Source: Nocardia brevicatena NBRC 12119 (lineage in GTDB: Bacteria; Actinomycetota; Actinomycetes; Mycobacteriales; Mycobacteriaceae). From it: a stretch of 64,000 bases of DNA. The DNA is taken from contig NZ_BAFU01000086.1 of assembly GCF_000308495.1 (NCBI RefSeq), positions 124,001 through 188,000 of the forward strand, written 5' to 3'. The stretch's first letter is position 1; the number at the start of each line of letters is the position of its first letter. The notes under the pieces were generated by a model. The model was not told where the DNA came from, made no database searches, and saw nothing but the letters and a program-made list of their open reading frames with translations. The translations under genes and the position numbers were made by a program. Positions 9,482 to 17,609 of the stretch are shown here, one piece after another.

Positions 9482-10029
9482 ACGCTCGGCGAACACATGC
9501 GCCCCGGCCTCCCGCAAGGCCTCGGGAAGGGATTTGCCGCTTCGGGGCACCCAGTAGGCCAATTGTTCATGCATGACCTGGCGTACGAGCAGTGGATGGG
9601 AGTCGTCTATGAGCTGGAAGAAGTCGTCGGCGCTGTAGAATTCGTAGACCAGGTCGTCGCGATCTTCGAAATCGGAGCAGTTGGCCGTCAGCACGATATC
9701 CATTCCTCCATGCACCGCAGCGCAGTGCACGTGAGCATCGAATACGTCGGGATACTCCAGAGTGCTATCGATCCTGTAGCCGGTGATCAGGCTGTCGCCA
9801 CCCAGTGTTTCGGCGATTCCGCGGCGTATTCCGCCGACTTGTTCGTCGGACAGGAACGGATTGCTCTTGCGGCGGTGGTAGAGGTTTCGGCCATGATGTC
9901 CTCGGTCCAGTAGACCTGGAACATGGCAGAGCCGCCTCGTAAGTACAGGAGGCAGATCCAGTCCCGAAGTGTATGCGAGTACAGGATATTCGCGTCTACA
10001 AGGACTTTCGTCAACTCTCCACCCGCCAT
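9419..10029 (-). pseudogene. PIN-domain toxin gene, broken by a frameshift
   Basis: The N-terminal half (ATG 10029) reads KVLVDANILYSHTLRDW...YWTEDIMAE, with the first catalytic Asp of a PIN ribonuclease in VDAN. After MAE (about 9890) the homologous sequence continues in another frame as LYHRRKSNPFLSDEQV, then FDAHVHCAA, VLTANCSDF and the C-terminus SYLQTTDVNRVLTLES. One missing base near 9885-9892, within CCGAAACCTC, would restore a ~200-residue VapC-like protein. It is the downstream partner of the antitoxin-like gene 10080-10586. A real pseudogene, a sequencing error and a programmed -1 shift cannot be separated here. Confidence 0.75.
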
Positions 10030-10079
10030 GCCCGCAATGGTACGAGCAACATCCCGGCCGAGAGATGGTGTCGACGATC

Positions 10080-10586
10080 TCAGTCGCCGACACCCCACTC
10101 TTCCTCGAGGGCTCTCAACTCATCGAATGCCTTGCTCTGCCGTTCCAGCCGGTTACGCCGGTACGCCAGCACGTCCTTGCTGTACAGGCGAGTGTGCGAA
10201 CCCACCTTGTGGGCCGGGAGTTCACCCTCTCGAACAAGTTTCATCAGCGAGGGCCGCGATATACCGAGCATGCCGGCGGCCACCGTAGTGGTGACCTCGT
10301 TGGGAACGCCGCCGACCGTAACGGTACAACCGCGACCGACCAAATCGAGGAGGTGCAGCAGTAGGGAAGTCAGCTCGGTAGGGATTGTCAGGCCCTGACG
10401 GGCGTCGCCCTCGATGGTGACCGCCGCGGACGACGCATCGGTCCCGGCGAGGAATGCCCGCACAGCCCGAGCTTGCTCGAGCTCGCGAGGGCTCACCGCT
10501 ACGGTGGCCCGCCCATCGCGCTGAAGCGTGTCCACAATGGTCCTCGTTTCGACTCTGCGCTCGGCATTACTGCTGGTAAGCACCAT
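10080..10586 (-). CDS. Excisionase/HTH-domain antitoxin-like protein
   Basis: 168 residues. The C-terminal half has an excisionase-type winged-helix segment: VTTTVAAGMLGISRPSLMKL, then EGELPAHKVGSHTRLYSKDVL and AYRRNRL. The N-terminal half is acidic with no known fold visible. Genes of this layout sit upstream of PIN toxins in many actinobacteria, where they bind the toxin and repress the operon. The toxin follows 50 bp downstream. The ATG at 10586 lies behind a perfect 16-bp palindrome that overlaps the likely -10 box, which fits autorepression. It remains intact although its partner is frameshifted. Confidence 0.82.
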   Translation of the reverse strand: MVLTSSNAERRVETRTIVDTLQRDGRATVAVSPRELEQARAVRAFLAGTDASSAAVTIEGDARQGLTIPTELTSLLLHLLDLVGRGCTVTVGGVPNEVTTTVAAGMLGISRPSLMKLVREGELPAHKVGSHTRLYSKDVLAYRRNRLERQSKAFDELRALEEEWGVGD

Positions 10587-10600
10587 TACCCTAACCCTTG

Positions 10601-10616
10601 TGCACTTATAAGTGCA
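10601..10616. promoter_or_regulatory. Palindromic operator of the antitoxin-PIN operon
   Basis: TGCACTTATAAGTGCA is a perfect 16-bp palindrome 14 bp before the antitoxin ATG, and its centre (TATAAG) looks like the -10 box. A degenerate half-site, TATAAGCGCAA, repeats at about 10630-10640. Binding by the antitoxin is inferred from position. Confidence 0.6.
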
Positions 10617-11034
10617 AGGAAATATCGGCTATAAGCGCAACTCATTGGGTCGACAGCGGCGTGGATCCGCCCTGAAGTGCCACATAACTCCGCCCCACCT
10701 TTCGGGTGAGGACGAAACACGTACTACCGGGACCTCCGCGTCATCGACCGAACATGGCGGGTAGCCGACTGTCTTCTGATGGTTGCCACATATAACGAAC
10801 CGGAATTCCAGCCGGCTTGCCGTAGCGGAGTCCTTGGCCCTCGCGATGGTCGCGCACGGCGCGGTTGCGTAGACCTTGCAGAGGTGAGCGGTCAGGCCGC
10901 CGCCGCTTTCCGGGGTGACGCGGTGGATCCGATCTCCAAGCCACTGCCGCACGGGACGAGCGAGATGGCGATAAGGATGCGCCAAGCGAGGGTGCGCGCC
11001 AGGTGGTTCTCGAGCCTTCCCCGGTCAGAGCGCG
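10617..11034. other. Gap between the antitoxin promoter and the DUF397 gene
   Basis: About 420 bp without a supported gene. Open frames on both strands (for example 10629-10985 minus) carry no recognisable domain or good ribosome-binding site. One minus-strand stretch near 10745-10860 could be a decayed coding fragment, but nothing can be named. Confidence 0.35.
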
Positions 11035-11244
11035 TCAGGCCGGTTGAGTCGGGCCGGCCTTCCGGACACCGGAGGTGAACGCCGCCCACGCTTCAGGAGC
11101 GAAAACCAGCGCTGAACCGACCGGATCCTTGGAATCACGGACTCCGATGCTGCCGTCGCGCAACCAGGCCACCTCGACACAGTCGGTCCGACCTCCGCTA
11201 TGGCTGCTCTTCAACCATGTGGCCCCAGCGAAATCAGTGCTCAC
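11035..11244 (-). CDS. DUF397 domain protein
   Basis: A 69-residue protein with the DUF397 signature: WLKSSHSGGRTDCVEVAW near the N-terminus, then VRDSKDPVGSALVFAPEAWAAF. DUF397 proteins are small partners of XRE/DUF5753 regulators in actinomycetes, and the pairs control development or behave like toxin-antitoxin-type modules. Its GTG start overlaps the stop of the upstream XRE gene (GTGA, 11241-11244), so the two are translationally coupled. The family assignment is strong; the biological role is not known. Confidence 0.92.
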   Translation of the reverse strand: MSTDFAGATWLKSSHSGGRTDCVEVAWLRDGSIGVRDSKDPVGSALVFAPEAWAAFTSGVRKAGPTQPA

Positions 11245-12137
11245 GCCGCATAACTCCTTGCTGCCCGCCTCAACAGGTCTCGCGATTGCGTCTCATCCAA
11301 TGCTGTACTCCGAATAGCCGAAGCAAGTTCATGGTAGCGCCGAACGTCATCGGCATGTTCGAGGTACAGATCAGGCCGCATCGCCCCTTCCAAATACACG
11401 AGTGGCGGTTCCGCCGGCCTGCCCTTGCCATCTACACCGAAGTCGAGAATCACGAACGGCCCATGAAACAGTCCCATCGAGCACCCATCGGCGAAGGGGT
11501 GGATACGTAAAGTGACGTTCGGCAACTTGCTGATCTCGGCCAGATGTCTCAACTGGTGTGCCATCACCCTCGGTCCGCCCACGACACGATGCAATGCCGA
11601 CTCGTGCAACAGCAGTTCGAGTCGCACCGGATCCGCCTTGCGCGTCACGATGGACTGTCGTTTCATGCGCAGTTCCACCCTGCGCTCGATATCTTCCGGG
11701 CTGTCGTCCCGATAGAAACTGCTGATCAAAGCACGCGCGTAATCAGGTGTCTGGAGGAGACCGAACACGATCTCCTGGTACGAAATCATTTGTTGCGCAG
11801 AGCCGGACAGCTCCACATACATGTTGAACGTCGGATCGCTGTAGAGCCCGGCGAACGCCGTGTACCACGACGTCACCTTCGCCTGCTCAGCCAGATCCAA
11901 CGCGCGTACCGTCTCCTCCCGCGACACCTCGTACAGGTCACACAGTGCGCGAATGTCGACCGTGCGAACCTTCTTCGTCTTCGCGGTCTCGATGCGCTGT
12001 AGCGCCGCCTGGCTCAGCTCCGCCAGCGCGGCGGCCTTCGCCAGGCTCAATCCGATTGCCTCGCGGTGTTCGCGCAGGAACCGGCCCAGCTGCCGCCGGG
12101 GAAGGGTCGATGGTTCCGCCCCCTCGTCATTGGTCAT
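11241..12137 (-). CDS. XRE-family regulator with DUF5753 domain
   Basis: A 298-residue protein. Residues ~12-75 form an XRE helix-turn-helix (LGRFLREHREAIGLSLAKAAA, LAELSQAALQRIE); the rest matches the DUF5753 ligand-like domain, with LLQTPDYARALI, LLHESALHRVVGG and LPNVTLRIHPFADG. The ATG at 12137 follows GGAGGGG and is preferred to an in-frame ATG 58 codons upstream. It is coupled to the DUF397 gene by a 4-bp overlap. Two small genes are transcribed divergently after a 283-bp AT-richer promoter region, and these may be its targets. Confidence 0.93.
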   Translation of the reverse strand: MTNDEGAEPSTLPRRQLGRFLREHREAIGLSLAKAAALAELSQAALQRIETAKTKKVRTVDIRALCDLYEVSREETVRALDLAEQAKVTSWYTAFAGLYSDPTFNMYVELSGSAQQMISYQEIVFGLLQTPDYARALISSFYRDDSPEDIERRVELRMKRQSIVTRKADPVRLELLLHESALHRVVGGPRVMAHQLRHLAEISKLPNVTLRIHPFADGCSMGLFHGPFVILDFGVDGKGRPAEPPLVYLEGAMRPDLYLEHADDVRRYHELASAIRSTALDETQSRDLLRRAARSYAA

Positions 12138-12182
12138 ATCTGCCCCTCCATCCGAAAACGAATCATTGGAACCCCCGAAATC

Positions 12183-12192
12183 GAATCGATTC
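12183..12192. promoter_or_regulatory. Short palindrome in the XRE divergent promoter region
   Basis: GAATCGATTC is a perfect 10-bp palindrome inside the AT-richest part of the 12138-12420 gap, flanked by related GAATC/GATTC words. It could be the XRE operator, but short palindromes of this kind also occur by chance. Nothing else is evident in this gap. Confidence 0.3.
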
Positions 12193-12420
12193 CGAATCTG
12201 AATTCGAAACCCGTTCTGGGGCTGCGCCCCAACTGGTTCGAGATGGCCGATTCGGCTTGGACCAGCGTATATCCCATGATCTGCTGTGGGCAGGCGTTCA
12301 GGTGACATCATCGGCAGCGAGCAACCGACCTCGCTCGAACATCACGACCGCACCTCACCGGTCGCGCGTCGTGGCAGGACGTCGTTCAGCGCATGCCTAC
12401 CACTGGTTCCTGGAGGAACA

Positions 12421-12789
12421 ATGCCGTACACGCACGCCCATGAGCCGCCGGCGGATACCGGACCCATCGCAATCGGGTTCGTTCGCCTCGAACTCTCCGC
12501 CCACCACGCGCCACGTCACGCTGACGAAATCCAGCGGCACGCCCGCGAATCCGGCTACCGCTACCTCTATACGGTGCGCCCACCGGTCGACGAACCGAAC
12601 CCGCTCACCTACGTCCGCGCTCTTGCGACCGAACTCGGCGCCCAGGTGATCATCGCCTTCGATCTCGGCCAGGTGAACAACCAACCCCGGCTCATCTGCG
12701 ACCTCGGATACCGCCTGGAAACTGTGTGTCCGCACCTGGTTTGGGAGCCCAGTACACCGCTGGGAAGAACGGGGGTCACCTCGATATGA
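12421..12789 (+). CDS. Conserved actinomycete hypothetical protein
   Basis: 122 residues, soluble, no signal peptide. It contains IAIGFVRLELSAHHA, DEIQRHARESGYRYLYTV and LGAQVIIAFDLGQV segments, suggesting an alpha/beta fold that superficially recalls the resolvase catalytic fold, but no catalytic serine context is evident. ATG 12421 follows TGGAGGAAC, a good ribosome-binding site. The stop overlaps the next start (ATGA). Such genes often accompany XRE/DUF5753 regulators in Nocardia-type genomes, which is recalled context, not evidence of function. Confidence 0.7.
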   Translation: MPYTHAHEPPADTGPIAIGFVRLELSAHHAPRHADEIQRHARESGYRYLYTVRPPVDEPNPLTYVRALATELGAQVIIAFDLGQVNNQPRLICDLGYRLETVCPHLVWEPSTPLGRTGVTSI

Positions 12790-13553
12790 GTGTCTGGAAC
12801 ACACTGTCCACGATCGTCGTCACCGTTGTCCTGTCCGGATTCGCCGTGGTCGCCCTCGGGTGCGCCTGGCCCGCCGACTCACTGGAACCGTCCGCCCGCG
12901 CGCGGCCGCCACGGGTACGGCATCGGGCCACGACAGTCGCCGCCGATACGGAATGGACCTGCGCGCTGCCGGGGGTGCCGTTGAGCATCGACGACGCCCA
13001 CAACGCCATGCGCCGCCACCGCGGCCACGACTGTCCCCGCAAATGCGCCGCCTTCGCCACGCTCATCGCGCACGGTTGCCTCACCCCCGATCCCACCCGC
13101 CGGTCGTACCGGCAGAAAGCCCTACCAGGAACCACATCGTCGTCCCCGGCGCCGGATTCCTCGGCTTGCACCTGTGCCGCGCCCTACTCGAGCGCGGCGA
13201 CCGGGTCACCGCCATCGACAATTTCAGCCATCACCACCGCGAGGGATGATCTCGACAAGTGGGCATCGACAACTCCACCCAGCTCAGGCGCCACCGTTGG
13301 AAGATCGAACGCCCCCTCGCCTGGCTCGCGGGATACCGACGATTGGTCATCCGCTACGAATGCCACAGGCATCTGTTCGCAGCCTTTGTCGACCTTGCTG
13401 CCGAGCTCATTTGCTACCAGAAAATCCCCACATGAGACACCTTCTTATCCTCTTCGCCATCTGTATTCGCTCGGCTCGTACCTGCCGGGGCCTGCCAGAA
13501 CACGTTTCATAGTTGAATGTCGAGTTGGCCGGTCCGGCGAGAGAAAGGCTTGA
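12786..13553 (+). CDS. Small membrane-anchored protein with a run-on 3' end
   Basis: Coupled to the upstream gene by ATGA. The first ~110 codons look genuine: an N-terminal transmembrane segment (TIVVTVVLSGFAVVALGCAW), a basic linker, then a conserved-looking IDDAHNAMRRHRGHDCPRKC and AAFATLIAHGCLTPDPTR region. From about codon 112 (near 13120) the frame becomes Ser/Thr/Pro-rich and simply reads, out of frame, through an SDR relic and an IS5-type transposase relic to a stop at 13553. The native stop was probably lost when those fragments arrived. The true functional part is likely 12786 to ~13120. Confidence 0.6.
   Translation: MSVWNTLSTIVVTVVLSGFAVVALGCAWPADSLEPSARARPPRVRHRATTVAADTEWTCALPGVPLSIDDAHNAMRRHRGHDCPRKCAAFATLIAHGCLTPDPTRRSYRQKALPGTTSSSPAPDSSACTCAAPYSSAATGSPPSTISAITTARDDLDKWASTTPPSSGATVGRSNAPSPGSRDTDDWSSATNATGICSQPLSTLLPSSFATRKSPHETPSYPLRHLYSLGSYLPGPARTRFIVECRVGRSGERKA
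13127..13249 (+). pseudogene. N-terminal relic of an NAD-dependent epimerase/dehydratase (SDR) gene
   Basis: This frame reads NHIVVPGAGFLGLHLCRALL, ERGDRVTAIDNFS, then stops (TGA 13247). It is the Rossmann GxxGxxG start of extended SDRs such as sugar-nucleotide epimerases. Only ~35 codons remain, with no start codon or ribosome-binding site of its own. The catalytic SDR part is missing and is replaced by the transposase fragment. Confidence 0.75.
13250..13435 (+). mobile_element. IS5-family transposase C-terminal fragment
   Basis: Immediately after the SDR relic stop, in the same frame, the DNA reads RRHRWKIERPLAWLAGYRRL, VIRYECHRHLFAAFVDLAAELICYQK and ends at TGA 13433. The RxRWxIER-xxWL-xxRRLxxRYE pattern is the conserved C-terminus, including the catalytic Glu, of IS5-family DDE transposases. 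The rest of the element and its terminal repeats are absent. It marks an old insertion and deletion that probably truncated the SDR gene. Confidence 0.8.
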
Positions 13554-13692
13554 ACAGCGGATACGGTTCGGTTTCTCGCTTCGCGGTTGGACACAGGCAT
13601 AGGGCGCCTGCCCCCTTCGGGAAGTACCGCTTCGTCGGTCGGTGGCCGGCGTGAGGAGTTGGACTCGCCGAGCTGGTGGCCATAGGTGATGG
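13436..13692. other. Gap after the IS relic
   Basis: The run-on frame of the 12786 gene ends at 13553. No gene, tRNA or clear hairpin is seen in the remaining DNA before the convergent gene at 13693. Confidence 0.4.
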
Positions 13693-14223
13693 TTACCAGA
13701 TATCGGCCCAGACCGGCCGTTTGGGAATGTCGAACAGCGCGGAATTCCTGTGGACTACGACGGGAACCGAGGCGTCGGCACTCAGCTGTTCGGCCAGCGC
13801 GCGTGCCTTCGCCCCCTGGAACTGAGGGTAAAAGTATTGCTTCTGCACGCGGGTTTCGCTATCCGTTCCCGGATACGGGAACCGTACTTCGACCCGTACC
13901 CGCCACAGGTCGAGGTCGAACGGTCCCCGATTGCTCTTGCGCCGTAGATCGGACTCGACCACCACCGCGGACACCGCATTCCCGACGCGTCGCAGATATG
14001 TCCGGCGTAACCGCCATGCCACGGCCAGGACGAGCATCCACGCGACGATACCCAGCGCCACGCTCACTGGGAGGAATAGCGCCATGGCGACTTCCGAACC
14101 TGTCGCCCGGGCGATAGCGGAACCCAGGTTCAGCGCGCCGGCCATGAACGCCACCGCCGCTATGGGGACGCCCAGCGTCCACACCAGTGACATCGGACCG
14201 AGCATCTCCCGGGACCGTCCCAT
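13693..14223 (-). CDS. DUF3592-like membrane protein
   Basis: A 176-residue protein with two predicted transmembrane helices near residues ~10-35 and ~50-75, a basic loop (WRLRRTYLRRVG), then an extracytoplasmic or cytosolic beta-rich domain (DLWRVRVEVRFPY, QKQYFYPQFQGAKARALAEQL, VPVVVHRNSALFDI). This resembles DUF3592 proteins. The ATG at 14223 has a GGGGAG ribosome-binding site; an ATG five codons earlier lacks one. It is the last gene of the minus-strand operon that starts with the DUF3558 lipoprotein, after an 81-bp gap. Confidence 0.7.
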   Translation of the reverse strand: MGRSREMLGPMSLVWTLGVPIAAVAFMAGALNLGSAIARATGSEVAMALFLPVSVALGIVAWMLVLAVAWRLRRTYLRRVGNAVSAVVVESDLRRKSNRGPFDLDLWRVRVEVRFPYPGTDSETRVQKQYFYPQFQGAKARALAEQLSADASVPVVVHRNSALFDIPKRPVWADIW

Positions 14224-14304
14224 GTCAACTCCCCGCACTCGGCCGGCCGGCGATCGATCGACCGAAACGGCGGTCGGGTACGAACAGCGACGGCGGCATT
14301 CGTC

Positions 14305-14802
14305 TCAACGCCACCGCCGCTCGCCGGGATATTCCTCGAAGTCGTCGGGCCAGTCGCTGGGCCCGACAACGGCTTCGCCTGTTCGTGGCCGATGGGTCGG
14401 GGACCGATGCGGCGACCATGTGGGGGCCGGCGGCGATGCGGGTACTTGCGGTGGTTCCGGAGTCCACTTCCAGATGAACTGCGGCGAGTTCTTCATCTCG
14501 GCGACTTCCGGTGGCACCGGATTGGCGAGGGTTTCGATATCGCACCATTGGCATTCGCCGCCGGCGACTCGTTCGGCATACACCTTGAGCGCCGGGGACG
14601 CGGTGTCCATCCCGGCGACCAGGGAGATGAATTCCTCGTTTACCTCGGTGGGGCCGCCGAAAAGTTCCTCGACGTCGATATCGGCCAAGCGAATCGTGGC
14701 TGTGCGCAGATTATCCACCGCCTGCATGACTTTCCGGGCGATAGCCTCCACCGCGGGATCGATATCGGGCTCCCGCATGCTGCCCCATTGCGGTTTGCTC
14801 AC
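14305..14802 (-). CDS. Hypothetical protein coupled to the ESX-like gene
   Basis: 165 residues, soluble. The first ~100 residues are helical and acidic (VEAIARKVMQAVDNLRTATI, ADIDVEELFGGPTEVNEEF) and include CQWC, a CxxC pair. The C-terminus is proline-rich and disordered. The GTG at 14802 overlaps the stop of the upstream ESX-like gene (GTGA) and follows GGGAGG, which fixes the start. It may be a chaperone, or an antidote for the ESX substrate, but no family is recognised. Confidence 0.7.
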   Translation of the reverse strand: MSKPQWGSMREPDIDPAVEAIARKVMQAVDNLRTATIRLADIDVEELFGGPTEVNEEFISLVAGMDTASPALKVYAERVAGGECQWCDIETLANPVPPEVAEMKNSPQFIWKWTPEPPQVPASPPAPTWSPHRSPTHRPRTGEAVVGPSDWPDDFEEYPGERRWR

Positions 14803-16058
14803 GCGTCCTCCCACGGTGCGGTGCCGGAGCCCACGTCATAGGACTGGGTGGGTCGGTTGGTGGTGGCACCGTAATCCGCGATCTGCCCGATGTCCTGGCC
14901 GACGGCCGCCGCGCGGGTCGCGTTATCGATCTTACTGGTGATGGGCGCGATGACCTCTTCCAGCTTCTGTTTCGCGTTCTCGCTCAACTGGCCCACCGGG
15001 TCCTTGAGGATATCGAGGAGGCTCTTGAAGGCATCGGCAAGCTCTTTGATCTTGTCGACCACCTTGATCGCAGAGTTGACGAGGATACCGATATCCACAA
15101 CCAGCTTGGCGATACGGGCAGCTCCGAGTCCCGGGAGCGCTGAGGAAAGGATGTTCGCAACCGACTTGAGGGCGCCTTTGATGTCGTCGAAATCGACATA
15201 CTTGTTGAGCATCCCCCAGAGCTTGTCGAGGATGGTTCGGATGCCGTCCCGGATCATGTCGGCAACCTCGCCCGCACAATCGCTGACGACCCGGCCGACC
15301 GGGCCTTCCCATTTCATCGCCGCGATCTGCCTGGTCGCCCAATCATGGAAAGATATGGCGGCCTTGCCGTCCCAATTGGGTTGGCCGTTCGTACTTCCGT
15401 CGATCCGCTTCAACCCGGATTCGAGGTTTTTACCACATGCCTCGATCCCGTTGCCGGCCGCCTTGTACACCTCACCGAGCCTGCGGATCTCGGACCAATT
15501 CCCCGGAATCGGCTCCAGACATTTAACCAACGGGTCGAATTCGTTTCCCGCGGCCCGGGTGATGCTCTTGATGGACTCGTTCACGCTGCGGAGCACCGGG
15601 AAAACTTCACCGATGAGGCCGGCGAGCTCTTCTTTGTTCGCGGCCGGCGCCTCGAGCTTGAACGACTCCGGCTTGGAATAGTTGGCAGCACTCGCGTATT
15701 GCGCGGTTGCGCCGCTCTCCTCGGTGCTGTCATCTCCCGGAAGGGCCGACTCGGTGGCCGCGTTCAGCGCGGCATAGGTCTTCTGGTCCTGGTCGTGATA
15801 CATCCAGGCGGCCTTGTTGAGTTCCGTACCGCTGCCGGTGATGGTGTCGGCGAGCACCCGGTGTCGCTGCGACATCCAATCCGCCGCATCGTTGACAGGG
15901 GCCACCAGGGTGTCGATGATCGGCCCGTGGAGCCAATCCGCCGCTTTTCCCTCCTTCGCCACGAAATCCGACGCCGAAAGGAGATCGGCCCCGATCGAGG
16001 TGAGGAGAACACCCAGACCAGCGATCTCGCTGGGATTCGCCGATAGTGTCTCGGTCAT
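14799..16058 (-). CDS. Large WXG100/ESX-like helical protein
   Basis: 419 residues, predominantly helical. The N-terminal ~100 residues (IAGLGVLLTSIGADLLSASD, WLHGPIIDTLVAPVNDAADW) and the middle (NWDGKAAISFHDWATRQ, with a W-x-G turn) resemble long ESX-associated proteins of actinomycetes. A hydrophobic stretch lies at ~300-330 (ILSSALPGLGAARIAKLVVD). The ATG at 16058 is chosen over one 18 codons upstream. It lies 79 bp after the DUF3558 lipoprotein gene and is coupled to the next gene. The C-terminus lacks any recognisable toxin domain, so an adaptor or cell-surface role is as likely as an effector role. Confidence 0.72.
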   Translation of the reverse strand: MTETLSANPSEIAGLGVLLTSIGADLLSASDFVAKEGKAADWLHGPIIDTLVAPVNDAADWMSQRHRVLADTITGSGTELNKAAWMYHDQDQKTYAALNAATESALPGDDSTEESGATAQYASAANYSKPESFKLEAPAANKEELAGLIGEVFPVLRSVNESIKSITRAAGNEFDPLVKCLEPIPGNWSEIRRLGEVYKAAGNGIEACGKNLESGLKRIDGSTNGQPNWDGKAAISFHDWATRQIAAMKWEGPVGRVVSDCAGEVADMIRDGIRTILDKLWGMLNKYVDFDDIKGALKSVANILSSALPGLGAARIAKLVVDIGILVNSAIKVVDKIKELADAFKSLLDILKDPVGQLSENAKQKLEEVIAPITSKIDNATRAAAVGQDIGQIADYGATTNRPTQSYDVGSGTAPWEDA

Positions 16059-16137
16059 CGATATCCTCTGAATCCGTTCGCTTCTTCGTTGTCTTCGCGC
16101 CGACCGAATCATCCGATCGTTATGGCGAATGGGGGTT

Positions 16138-16776
16138 CTAGTCGGTGCCGAGCGATTCGCTCAGAATTTCTGCCACCCTGCGGATCTCGCCGCAGGGCGC
16201 AGGCGTCTCGACCGGACCTGCCGGCAGCGCAATGATGCCCACATTGAAGGTCCCGTCGGATGATTCGACAGCCGCCGAGCAGGCGCCGGCATTCGCCGGG
16301 GTCCGGTACAGAACGGCCTCTCGCCCGCCGATCGGATCCGAGTTGAAAACCTCGTGTCCGGCGTTCTTTCGTATATCGTCGAGAGTCAGATCGCTCGACG
16401 TCACCGAAACCGCCCCGGTGGGGTACTTCTCGCCATCGACCAGCGTTTCACGCCAGAACTGGCAGCCGATTTCCGTGAAGATACCAACGCCTTCGGCAGT
16501 GGCTCTTTCCCGGGTTCCCGGGTCGAATCCCGCCCTGGTCACCAGATCATCGCCCACACTCACACATGGGTCGAACCGAACCGGCTTCGCGCCGGTCTGC
16601 ACCGGCGCGGGTGGGACATTCACCCTCACGGAGACGCTCGTCCCCGCGGACGCCGTCGGCGAGGCGGTCGCCGAAACCGCCGTTTTCGCACCCTGGCCGG
16701 TGGAACCACCAGAACAGGCGACCAATGCCACCACACCCACCACCAGACAACCGGTGGCGGAGATCGTCCTCATCAT
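16138..16776 (-). CDS. DUF3558 lipoprotein
   Basis: 212 residues with a lipoprotein signal peptide (CLVVGVVALVACSGG; lipobox VAC, Cys21), a Ser/Thr/Ala-rich linker, and a domain typical of DUF3558: FDPCVSVGDDLVTRAGFDPGT, EIGCQFWRE and NAGACSAAVE with four conserved cysteines. These lipoproteins are widespread in Nocardia and relatives and often stand beside ESX-type genes, as here, where it is the first gene of the operon. It is expected on the outer face of the plasma membrane. Function unknown. Confidence 0.88.
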   Translation of the reverse strand: MMRTISATGCLVVGVVALVACSGGSTGQGAKTAVSATASPTASAGTSVSVRVNVPPAPVQTGAKPVRFDPCVSVGDDLVTRAGFDPGTRERATAEGVGIFTEIGCQFWRETLVDGEKYPTGAVSVTSSDLTLDDIRKNAGHEVFNSDPIGGREAVLYRTPANAGACSAAVESSDGTFNVGIIALPAGPVETPAPCGEIRRVAEILSESLGTD

Positions 16777-16999
16777 CGAAACCCCCGAACCTCGAAATCG
16801 CCGCCCGCTCCCCTCGGGTACAGACAGCCACCAGCAGTCGGTAATGATGGCACAGTCCGATGCTCCCGTCTCGTGGAGTCCTTGACGTGGAAATTTCGAG
16901 CTCCGAACCCGGTTCGGGCGAGTTCACGAGGCCGAAGCCAGGCCAGAGCAGGAAGGTACGGAACCCGGGACGATTCACTCTCGGCCTGAGCCGCTTCGG

Positions 17000-17602
17000 C
17001 TACCGCCTGGCTTCCAGGGCTTCGTGCAAGGTCGCCGCCCACTGGGCGACGATTTCCTTGCGGCGGGCCGAGTCGTCGGTGAGCACATCGGCCAGGCCCA
17101 AACCGCGGGCCAGGTCGAGGGTGGCCTGCACGAGCCGGTGGGTGACCGGGTCGGAGTCGTCCACGCCGAGGGCCGCGACGGCACGTCGGTGGGCGCCGCG
17201 GCCGAAACGGGCCTCCAAGGGGACGATGCGTTCTCGGAGTACCGGGTCGGCGGCGGCATGGGTCCACACCTGGAGGGCCGCCTTGAACAGCGGACTGGTG
17301 TAGGACTCGACCAGGCCGGTGACCACCGCCTCGGTGCGCGCCCGGCCGGTGGCGGTGACCGCGGGATCCAGGGCCTGCTCGGTGCGGGTGTCGAACATAT
17401 AGGTCAGGGCCGCGGTGATCAGGTCTTCGCGGGTCGGGAAGTGATGCTGGGCGGCGCCGCGCGAAACCCCGGCCCGCTCGGCCACCACCGCGACCGTGGC
17501 CGCCGACCAGCCCATTTCGGCCAGACAGTCGATGGTCGCCTCGAGTAGCCGCTGCCGCGTGGCCCGGCTGCGGTCCTGTTTGGGTTCGTTCAGTGTCGTC
17601 AT
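17000..17602 (-). CDS. TetR family regulator, distal gene of the acyl-CoA catabolic operon
   Basis: A 200-residue TetR protein with the N-terminal helix-turn-helix (TRQRLLEATIDCLAEMGWSA, VVAERAGVSRGAAQHHFPTR) and a helical ligand domain. It follows the enoyl-CoA hydratase by 7 bp, so it is the last gene of the operon headed by the AtuA-like gene. It probably senses an acyl-CoA and represses the operon; two inverted repeats upstream of the AtuA-like gene are candidate sites. The 223 bp between its stop and the DUF3558 gene hold nothing recognisable. Confidence 0.92.
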   Translation of the reverse strand: MTTLNEPKQDRSRATRQRLLEATIDCLAEMGWSAATVAVVAERAGVSRGAAQHHFPTREDLITAALTYMFDTRTEQALDPAVTATGRARTEAVVTGLVESYTSPLFKAALQVWTHAAADPVLRERIVPLEARFGRGAHRRAVAALGVDDSDPVTHRLVQATLDLARGLGLADVLTDDSARRKEIVAQWAATLHEALEARR

Positions 17603-17609
17603 AGCGAGC

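Noticed and set aside
10629-10985. 118-codon minus-strand frame between the antitoxin and DUF397 genes
   Set aside because: No recognised domain, no ribosome-binding site, and it overlaps other equally weak frames on both strands. A decayed gene is possible but cannot be named.
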